From Delftia sp. PS-11 (GTDB lineage: Bacteria > Pseudomonadota > Gammaproteobacteria > Burkholderiales > Burkholderiaceae_C): DNA of 64,000 bases. Positions 57,917-64,000 of the stretch are shown here, in pieces. Positions within the stretch are counted from its first letter, which is position 1. Every line of letters begins with the position of its first letter. Position numbers and translations under genes: made by a program. The notes beneath the pieces were generated by a model, which was given only the letters and a program-made list of their open reading frames with translations, did no database searches and had not been told where the DNA came from. The DNA lies in the NCBI RefSeq assembly GCF_029870285.1, contig NZ_JACSYA010000004.1, positions 62,001 through 126,000 of the forward strand, written 5' to 3'.

Positions 57917-59602
57917 TCACTGCTCGCGCAGCGCGCGCCGCAGAATCTTGCCCACATTGGTCTTGGGCAACTCCGTGCGGAACTCCACATGGCGCGGGCG
58001 TTTGTAGCCGGTCAGCTGGTCCTGGCAAAAGCGCAGCACCTGCTCTTCGGTCAGCGTGGGGTCGCTGCGCACCACATAGACCTTGATGGCCTCGCCCTGG
58101 CGCTCGTCGGCCACGCCCACGGCCGCGCATTCGAGCACGCCGGGGCACATGGAGATCACGTTTTCCAGCTCGTTCGGATAGACGTTGAAGCCGCTGACCA
58201 CCATCATGTCCTTCTTGCGGTCGATGATGCGCGTGAAGCCTTGCGCGTCCATGATGCCGATGTCGCCGGTGCGCATGTAGCCGTCAGCGGTGAATGCCTT
58301 GGCGGTTTCCTGCGGCTGGTTGTAGTAGCCCGTCATGACGTTGGGGCCCTTGATGCACAGCTCGCCAGGCTCGCCCAGCGGCAGGTCGCGCCCTTCGTCG
58401 TCCTTGATGGCGATGGTGATGCCCGGCAGCGGCAGGCCGATGGTGCCGCTGAACTGTGTGGCGGTGACGGGGTTGTTGGTGCCGATGGCGCAGGTCTCGC
58501 TCATGCCCCAGCCCTCGATCATCGCGCTGCCCGTGAGCTGCTGCCACTGGCGTGCCGTGCCTTCGCTGGCGGCCATGCCGCCCGCCTGCGATACGCGCAG
58601 CTGCGAAAAATCGAGTTCCCGGAACTGCGGGTTGCTGAGCAGGGCATTGAACAGGGTGTTGACGGCGGGCAGGATGTGAAACGGCCGTTTTTGCAGCACC
58701 TTGACGAACTTGGGGATGTCGCGCGGGTTGGGGATCAGGCTCAGGCTGGCGCCCAGACGCATGGCGAACAGGCTCACGGTGAGCGCGAAGATGTGATAAA
58801 GCGGCAGCGCCGCGATGATGTGTGTCTCCTCTGCCTTCACATGCCCGTGCAGCGCTGGCGTGAACCAGGCCTGCGCCTGCAGCGTGGCAGCGACGATGTT
58901 GCGGTGGGTGAGCACGGCCCCCTTGGACAGCCCCGTGGTGCCGCCCGTGTACTGCAGGAAGGCCACGGAGTCGAGTGTGGCCTGGCTGGGCTGCAGTGTG
59001 CGCTGCGCGCCGCGCGCCAGCGCCTGCGCGAACGTTGTGACCTCCTGGCCGTTGCTCAGCGGCAGGCTGTAGGCGGGCACCATCTTGGCCAGATGGCGCA
59101 CGGCGAATGTGATCCAGTGCCCGTAGGCGCCGCCCAGCAGGTCGCCCATGGCCGTGATGCAGATGTGGCGCAGCGCGGTGCGCTCCAGCACCTCGGCCAG
59201 CGTGTGGGCGAAGTTTTCGAGAATGATGATGGCGGTGGCGCCCGAGTCCTTGAGCTGGTGTTCCAGCTCGCGCGGCGTGTACAGCGGGTTGACGTTGACG
59301 CAGGTGAAGCCGGCGCGCAGCACGGCCGCCATGGTCACCGAGAATTGGGGCACATTGGGCAGCATGATGGCCACGCGCGCATCGGGCTCCAGCCCCAGAC
59401 TCTGCAGCCAGGCGCCCAGACGTGCCGACAGCTGGTCCACGTCGCGGTAGCGCATCCAGCGGTCCATGCAGACCGAAAAGGGCAGGTCTGCATGCCGGGC
59501 GAATGCCTCGTCCAGCAGGTGTGTGAGCGAGCGGTACTGCTCGGGATGCACCTCGTGGGGCACATCGGCGGGATAGTTCTTGAACCAGGGGGCAGCGTCC
59601 AT
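57917..59602 (-). CDS. fadD: Long-chain fatty acid-CoA ligase
   Basis: A 561-residue AMP-forming ligase, the size of E. coli FadD, which activates fatty acids for beta-oxidation. Motifs are QYTGGTTGLSKGAVLTHRN, IEGWGMSET, the linker GYMRTGDIG, the fatty-acyl-CoA signature RIIDRKKDMMVVSGFNVYP and the C-terminal lysine in TNVGKILRR. It is followed on the same strand by the MBL-fold hydrolase. Confidence 0.93.
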   Translation of the reverse strand: MDAAPWFKNYPADVPHEVHPEQYRSLTHLLDEAFARHADLPFSVCMDRWMRYRDVDQLSARLGAWLQSLGLEPDARVAIMLPNVPQFSVTMAAVLRAGFTCVNVNPLYTPRELEHQLKDSGATAIIILENFAHTLAEVLERTALRHICITAMGDLLGGAYGHWITFAVRHLAKMVPAYSLPLSNGQEVTTFAQALARGAQRTLQPSQATLDSVAFLQYTGGTTGLSKGAVLTHRNIVAATLQAQAWFTPALHGHVKAEETHIIAALPLYHIFALTVSLFAMRLGASLSLIPNPRDIPKFVKVLQKRPFHILPAVNTLFNALLSNPQFRELDFSQLRVSQAGGMAASEGTARQWQQLTGSAMIEGWGMSETCAIGTNNPVTATQFSGTIGLPLPGITIAIKDDEGRDLPLGEPGELCIKGPNVMTGYYNQPQETAKAFTADGYMRTGDIGIMDAQGFTRIIDRKKDMMVVSGFNVYPNELENVISMCPGVLECAAVGVADERQGEAIKVYVVRSDPTLTEEQVLRFCQDQLTGYKRPRHVEFRTELPKTNVGKILRRALREQ

Positions 59603-59749
59603 TCAGGGTACCTTGGTGGGCGTTAAGTCGGCACGGGTGCAATCGCACCGATTCTTGTCAGTTGGACGCTTGCCGGTCTACGCGGGGTTGCCCGAATGCT
59701 GGCTGTGTTACGTTGGTGACCTTGCTTTCGCGGGGAAGGGTGGTAGGCA

Positions 59750-60679
59750 GTGAATGCGCGCATTCTGCAGATGGTGGTGCTGGGCACGCTGGCGGGCGCT
59801 GTGGCCTGGCTGTCATGGTGGTGGCCGCGCTCGCCCGCTCTGGCGGTGGCGGGGCTGCTGCTGTGGTGCAGCCTGCCCGGTCTGCAGCTGGGCCTGCAGA
59901 TGCTGCTGATGCGGCGCGTGGCGCGTCAGCGGGGTGTGCCCGTGCCCTCCTGGCGCGCGCAATGCGTTGCCTGGGCTGCCGAGTGGCGTCTGGCGATTCA
60001 GGTTTTTGGCTGGCGCCAGCCGTGGCGTGCCAGCGCCGAGGCCGATGGCTGGCCTGGCGAGGCAGGAAGGGGTCAGGTCGGCGTGGTCCTGGTCCATGGG
60101 TATTTCTGCAACCGCGCGATCTGGGCACCCTGGCTGCGGCGGCTCAAGGCGCAGGGCATCGCCTGCGCTGCCATGACCCTGGAGCCGGCCCATGGCGCCA
60201 GCGTGGATGCCATGGTGGGCGCTCTGGATGCCTGTGTGCGCCGCATGGCCGATGCAACCGGGCGTGCGCCCCTGATCGTGGCCCACAGCATGGGCGGGCT
60301 GGTTGTGCGGGCCTGGCTGGGCATGCTGTCGGCGCAGGAGCGCCTGCGGCTCGCCGCACACGTGGTGACGCTGGCCACTCCCCACCAGGGTACCTGGATG
60401 GCCCGCTTCGCCCACGGACTGCCGGCGCTGGACATGCGCGAGGATGGGCCATGGCTGCGGCGGCTGGGGCCGCCACCTGCGCAGGTGCCGTTCAGCTGCT
60501 GGTGGAGTACCTGCGACAACATCGTGTTTCCGGCGCCCGTGGCCATGCTGCCGGGCAGCGATGGCCACCGCCTCGACGATGTGGCCCATGTGCAGATGGT
60601 GTTCGACGAGCGTGTCTGGCGGTTCTGCCAGGGGCTGCGCGAGCGGCTGCAGGCCGGCCATGCGCCCTGCAGCGGGTAG
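59750..60679 (+). CDS. Alpha/beta-hydrolase (lipase/esterase) with membrane N-terminus
   Basis: A 309-residue protein with two hydrophobic segments (about 5-24 and 30-52) followed by an alpha/beta hydrolase domain. The oxyanion strand is VVLVHGYFCNRAIW, the nucleophile elbow AHSMGGLVVRAWL, and the C-terminal acid and histidine are probably in GSDGHRLDDVAHVQM. It resembles membrane-anchored triacylglycerol lipase-like enzymes. The frame opens with GTG at 59750 after a GGTAGG site. Confidence 0.88.
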   Translation: MNARILQMVVLGTLAGAVAWLSWWWPRSPALAVAGLLLWCSLPGLQLGLQMLLMRRVARQRGVPVPSWRAQCVAWAAEWRLAIQVFGWRQPWRASAEADGWPGEAGRGQVGVVLVHGYFCNRAIWAPWLRRLKAQGIACAAMTLEPAHGASVDAMVGALDACVRRMADATGRAPLIVAHSMGGLVVRAWLGMLSAQERLRLAAHVVTLATPHQGTWMARFAHGLPALDMREDGPWLRRLGPPPAQVPFSCWWSTCDNIVFPAPVAMLPGSDGHRLDDVAHVQMVFDERVWRFCQGLRERLQAGHAPCSG

Positions 60680-60685
60680 CTGTTT

Positions 60686-61570
60686 TCAAAGCGCCACTTC
60701 GCCCGGCTCCAGCGCATCGGCTGCGATGGTGGGCTGATCGCGCAATTGCTGGTACAGCGGCGTGAAGTCTGCTGCCGTGAGGTCGAACAGCTGCTGCAGG
60801 CTGTCGATCACGAAGTAGGTGGGCTGGTAGCTGTCGATCTTGTAGAGCGTGCGCATGGTGCGCTCCAGCCGCAGCGGCAGGCGCTGCGGCTCTGTGCTGC
60901 GCACCGAATGGGCCAGCTCGCCCGAGGAGCTGAGAATGCCTGCGCCATAGGCGCGCAGGCCGCCGCTTTCGCGGATCAGCCCGAACTCGATGGTGTACCA
61001 GTACAGGCGCGAGAGCATCTCGCACGAACCCAGTTCGGCCGCCTTGAGCCCGCCTTGCCCGTAGGCCTGGATGTAGTCGGCAATGACGGGGTTGAACAGC
61101 AGCGGCACATGGCCGAAGAGGTCGTGGAAGATGTCGGGCTCGACGATGTATTCGAACTCTTCGGGCTTGCGGATCCAGTCCGTGACCGGGAACCTGCGCT
61201 GTGCCAGCAGGGAAAAGAAGGGCACCTCGGGGATCAGGCCCGGCACGCCGACTATTTCCCAGCCCGTGGCGCGGCGCAGCCGTTCGTTGACTTCCTCGAA
61301 GCGCGGAATGCGGTCCTTGGCGCCCAGCATGGGCAGCGCGTCGATGAAGTGCTGGCTGGCCAGGCCCGGCAGCAGGGCCGACTGGCGCTCGTACAGGCGC
61401 CGGTAGGTGTCGTGGTCGGCTTCGGTATAGGCTGCATAGTCCTGGGCGCAGGTGTAGTCGCCGTTGGCGCGGCTGTAGTCGCCGCGTGGCGGCCGGTCGG
61501 ACTGGCCGTAGACCACGGGGGCCATGCCGATGGCGGCCGAGGGTTGAACGGTGGGGGCGGTGGTCATCAT
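60686..61570 (-). CDS. phhA: Phenylalanine 4-monooxygenase
   Basis: A 294-residue pterin-dependent, non-heme iron hydroxylase turning phenylalanine into tyrosine. The iron histidines are in DIFHDLFGHVPLL, and the glutamate ligand in YWYTIEFGLI. Length matches bacterial PhhA. It needs a pterin cofactor; the pterin carbinolamine dehydratase is not in the window. AGGAGAGC precedes the ATG at 61570. It follows a Bug receptor gene on the same strand. Confidence 0.97.
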   Translation of the reverse strand: MMTTAPTVQPSAAIGMAPVVYGQSDRPPRGDYSRANGDYTCAQDYAAYTEADHDTYRRLYERQSALLPGLASQHFIDALPMLGAKDRIPRFEEVNERLRRATGWEIVGVPGLIPEVPFFSLLAQRRFPVTDWIRKPEEFEYIVEPDIFHDLFGHVPLLFNPVIADYIQAYGQGGLKAAELGSCEMLSRLYWYTIEFGLIRESGGLRAYGAGILSSSGELAHSVRSTEPQRLPLRLERTMRTLYKIDSYQPTYFVIDSLQQLFDLTAADFTPLYQQLRDQPTIAADALEPGEVAL

Positions 61571-61634
61571 GGTGCTCTCCTGGTTGGGTGCCATGCCCGC
61601 CCCGTGCCAGGGGCAGGCATGGCACCTGCGCGGC

Positions 61635-62678
61635 TCAGAGCTGGCGGATTCGGGCGGCCTGCACCAGCAGGCCGTATTTGCTGTGTTCCGAGCGCAAAAA
61701 GCGCGAGAACTCCTGCAGCTGCAGGTTGTCGGGCAGAACCCCCATGGCGGCCAGCATCTCCTGCAGAGGGGGGTGCCGCATGGCCTGCGAAAAGACGGCC
61801 GCATGGCGCTGGGCCAGTTCGGCGGGCCATGCCGCCGGGGCGAACAGGCCGAACCAGTTGGTCAGGTTGAAGCCGTGCACCGTGTCGTTGAGGGGGGGCA
61901 CCTCGGGCAATTGAGGCACGCGCTCCAGCGTGGTCACGGCAATGGCCTGCAGGCGGCCGGCGCGAATGTGCGGCAGCGCCGAAGGCAGGCTGTCGAACAG
62001 CAGTTCTGCCGAGCCATCGAGCAGCGCCGACAGCGCGGGCTGCGAGCCTCCGAAGGGCAGATGCTGCAATGTCAGCCGTGTCAGCATCTGGTACATCTCG
62101 CCCGACAGATGCCCGCTGCTGCCCACTCCTCCCGAGGCATAGCGCACAGGCTGGCGCGGGCGTGCCAGAAACCGCTGGAGATCGGAGGGCGTGCGTATAC
62201 GCCACTGGCGCGCCAGATCGCTGCGCATCACCAGCACGTGGGGCATGCGTGCCACCAGCACCAGGGGCTGGAAGTCGCGCTGCGGGTCGTAGCCCAGCTG
62301 TGGCTGCAGCCAGGGCAGCACGGCGTGTGTGGCCGCCGTGCCCATGAGCAGCAGGCGATCCTGTGCCGTCGCCTGGGCCACCAGTCCCGAGCCCTTGGCG
62401 CCGCCGTCGCCCGGCACATTGAGAATGTGGATAGCCCCCAGCCGGGCTGTGCAGGCATCGGCCAGCGGCCTGGCCGTGCGGTCCAGCGGGCCTCCCGCCG
62501 CATACGGCACGACCAGCGTCAGTGGCCGGGCCGGCGGAGACTGCTGCGCCGCTGCCGGCAGGCCCTGCCACGCGGCCAGCGCGGCCAGCATGCCGCGCCG
62601 CGTCAGCGCTGCCGCCGACTCCCCCGCCTTGCCCGTTGGGCATGGCGGTGCGCGTTGTGCGTCGTGGCGGGGCTGCAT
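61635..62678 (-). CDS. Bug/TctC-family periplasmic solute receptor
   Basis: A 347-residue receptor with a twin-arginine leader (ALTRRGMLAALAAWQGL) and the family blocks RPLTLVVPYAAGGPLDRTA, IHILNVPGDGGAKGSG and YASGGVGSSGH. It lies 64 bp upstream of phhA on the same strand, so it may bind an aromatic or amino acid used by that pathway. The start at 62678 leaves about 30 residues before the twin arginines; a later start is possible. Confidence 0.88.
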   Translation of the reverse strand: MQPRHDAQRAPPCPTGKAGESAAALTRRGMLAALAAWQGLPAAAQQSPPARPLTLVVPYAAGGPLDRTARPLADACTARLGAIHILNVPGDGGAKGSGLVAQATAQDRLLLMGTAATHAVLPWLQPQLGYDPQRDFQPLVLVARMPHVLVMRSDLARQWRIRTPSDLQRFLARPRQPVRYASGGVGSSGHLSGEMYQMLTRLTLQHLPFGGSQPALSALLDGSAELLFDSLPSALPHIRAGRLQAIAVTTLERVPQLPEVPPLNDTVHGFNLTNWFGLFAPAAWPAELAQRHAAVFSQAMRHPPLQEMLAAMGVLPDNLQLQEFSRFLRSEHSKYGLLVQAARIRQL

Positions 62679-63086
62679 GGCATGGAGCAAGGAATGAGGG
62701 ACCCCGCCAGTATAGGCAGCACGGGCGGCGCTGGAGCGCTGTGCCTTCGCAGTGTGCGAGCCCCGGTCGCGATGGTGACGAACGCATGTCTGGCGGCTTC
62801 AGTGCGTGTCCGGGCAATGTGCCAGGCCGGCAAGGCAATGGGGCGGGGGCAATGGGGCGTTCATGGGGTCTCCGGGCCTGCGTCCTCGGGCCGGAAAGGG
62901 CCGCGTCCGGACGATGTGTTCCGTCAGTCACTGTAGGACGCAGGGGCTTCAGCTTTTTGCCGTTTGCGTGGGATGTAAAAATACGCAATGCATGAAAACT
63001 GCGAAAAAAATGCTATTTCCGCAATTTGAATGGTTAATTCGGGTTAACCCTGAAGAAAATATGCAATACACCAGGGGGGTAACGCC
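62679..63086. promoter_or_regulatory. Divergent regulatory region with GGGTTAACCC palindrome
   Basis: A 408-bp spacer between the Bug receptor (minus) and the AsnC-type regulator (plus). Its right part (62975-63070) is strikingly AT-rich, with A-tracts typical of Lrp-type sites. It holds the perfect palindrome GGGTTAACCC (63041-63050), bordered by TTC and GAA, 37-46 bp before the regulator start. Autoregulation is likely. The left part shows nothing recognisable. Confidence 0.5.
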
Positions 63087-63569
63087 ATGAACGCTACGCA
63101 CACTATCGACAAGCTGGACCGCGCGATCCTGCGCCGCCTGCAGGCCAATGGCCGGGAAACCTATGACGTGATCGGAGAGCAGGTCGGCCTGTCGCCCAGC
63201 GCCGTGCTGCGGCGGGTCAAGCGGCTTGAGGATGCGGGCGTGATCGACCGCTATGTGGCCCTGGTCCAGCCAGAGACCGTAGGTCTGGGCCTGACGGCCT
63301 ACCTGAATGTGCGCCTTGAAAAATACACGGAGACCAGCAAGCGCAACCCCATGGATGTGTTCCGCGCCAGCGTGCAGGCCTGGCCCGAGGTGGTCGAGTG
63401 CGTCTCTCTGACGGGCGAGATGGACTATCTGCTGAGGGTTGTCGTCGCCGATATGCAGCACTACAGTCGCTTTGTCATGGACACCTTGCTCAAGCACCCC
63501 AGCGTGCAGGACTGCAAGACCAGTTTCGTGATGGACCGCGTGAAGGTGACCACCGCAGTGCCGCTGTAG
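63087..63569 (+). CDS. Lrp/AsnC-family transcriptional regulator
   Basis: A 160-residue regulator with an N-terminal helix-turn-helix (DKLDRAILRRLQANGRETYD, then GLSPSAVLRRVKRLEDAGVI) and a C-terminal RAM domain for amino-acid binding (VVECVSLTGEMDYLLRVVV). Such proteins often control phhA or related amino-acid genes, and this one faces that direction. Its link to phhA is inferred from position. Confidence 0.95.
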   Translation: MNATHTIDKLDRAILRRLQANGRETYDVIGEQVGLSPSAVLRRVKRLEDAGVIDRYVALVQPETVGLGLTAYLNVRLEKYTETSKRNPMDVFRASVQAWPEVVECVSLTGEMDYLLRVVVADMQHYSRFVMDTLLKHPSVQDCKTSFVMDRVKVTTAVPL

Positions 63570-63669
63570 AGTGCGTTGTCATTGGTTGGCATGCTACTAA
63601 GACCCTACGGTTTTGCTGCGTTGCAACATCCTCATTGCTGGAATTCGGGTTTTTACCTATATTTGAGCC

Positions 63670-64000
63670 ATGAATGCATCCAAAGACTGGTTGAAAGCGT
63701 CCTGGCAGGCCGGCAGGGACATGTTGCGTGGCAGCGCCGGCCAGCCGCACCAACCCGATGGCCGTTCCACGGCCATGGTGCCCATCCGTTCGCTGGGTCC
63801 GTCCCACCGCGAGCGCGTGGTGGCGCATTTGCTCAAGCTCGATGAAGGCGACCGCTATCTGCGCTTCGGCTACGCCGCCAGCGACGAGCAGGTGCGCCGC
63901 TATGCCATGCAGCTCGACTTCGAGCGCGATGACATCTTCGGCATCTACAACCGGCGCCTGGAACTGATTGCCATGGCGCATCTGGCTTTCTCCTCGCACC
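63670..64000 (+). CDS. GNAT-family acetyltransferase, N-terminal part (runs off window)
   Basis: 110 codons are visible from an ATG at 63670 to the right edge. The start of a GNAT domain is seen: VPIRSLGPSHRERVVAHLL, then RYLRFGYAASDEQVRRY and IYNRRLELIAMAHLAF. The acetyl-CoA loop would lie beyond the window. A possible promoter lies in the AT-rich 63570-63669. The substrate is unknown. Confidence 0.8.
   Translation, partial: MNASKDWLKASWQAGRDMLRGSAGQPHQPDGRSTAMVPIRSLGPSHRERVVAHLLKLDEGDRYLRFGYAASDEQVRRYAMQLDFERDDIFGIYNRRLELIAMAHLAFSSH

Overview
The window is high-GC, gene-dense DNA from a betaproteobacterium. The protein set points to the Comamonadaceae, most likely a Delftia/Comamonas/Acidovorax relative: three orphan Bug/TctC periplasmic receptors, a PP-loop TtcA next to FolB, phhA with an AsnC-type regulator, OhrR/Ohr, and Shine-Dalgarno sites of the GGAG type. 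This placement is inferred from gene content; no marker gene was compared. I see no rRNA, tRNA, insertion sequence, CRISPR array, prophage or plasmid function. The whole window reads as chromosome.

Layout. 1-5 kb: an MFS transporter cut by the left edge, a REC-GGDEF cyclase, SrkA kinase, the OhrR/Ohr peroxide pair and a crotonase. 5-13 kb: an IclR regulator divergent from a tight six-gene operon (cyclase-family hydrolase, acyl-CoA synthetase, acyl-CoA dehydrogenase, SDR, two different solute-binding proteins), then a convergent 3-hydroxyacyl-CoA dehydrogenase. It looks like a CoA-dependent catabolic pathway for an unidentified, possibly cyclic, acid. 13.7-21.5 kb: two more c-di-GMP enzymes, AMP nucleosidase, a GlcG-like protein and a kinase/FixJ-type regulator pair. 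21.6-30 kb: cation efflux, Dtd, M20 peptidase, TSUP permease, YbeY/PhoH, RuvAB and MgtC. 30-33.8 kb: small ORFs upstream of mgtC, a Bug receptor, a phosphatase and a DUF2501 protein. 34-39.2 kb: a complete peptide-type ABC importer with a fused double ATPase. 39.3-43.5 kb: lipoprotein, TtcA, FolB, SDR, MidA-like methyltransferase, DUF2905. 43.8-47.5 kb: a large autotransporter with an 84-codon almost pure proline linker. 47.5-54 kb: Cca, GST, QueC, 5-formyl-THF cyclo-ligase, lytic transglycosylase, DUF4124 protein. 53.7-56.7 kb: an iron-uptake pair (PiuC-like hydroxylase, TonB-dependent receptor) behind a candidate Fur box. 56.9-64 kb: metallo-beta-lactamase-fold hydrolase, FadD, lipase, PhhA, Bug receptor, AsnC-type regulator and a GNAT enzyme cut by the right edge.

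The most unusual non-coding feature is a 122-bp element present twice, 25 kb apart, with one base difference. It has 18-bp terminal inverted repeats and an internal hairpin. In both copies it abuts the TAA stop codon of the preceding gene and is flanked by TTA direct repeats, as if it inserted at the stop codon and regenerated it. Other notable signals are the polyproline linker, a hairpin covering the autotransporter ribosome-binding site, a 15-bp in-frame tandem repeat at the start of a hydrolase gene, and a densely palindromic spacer between convergent genes near 25 kb.
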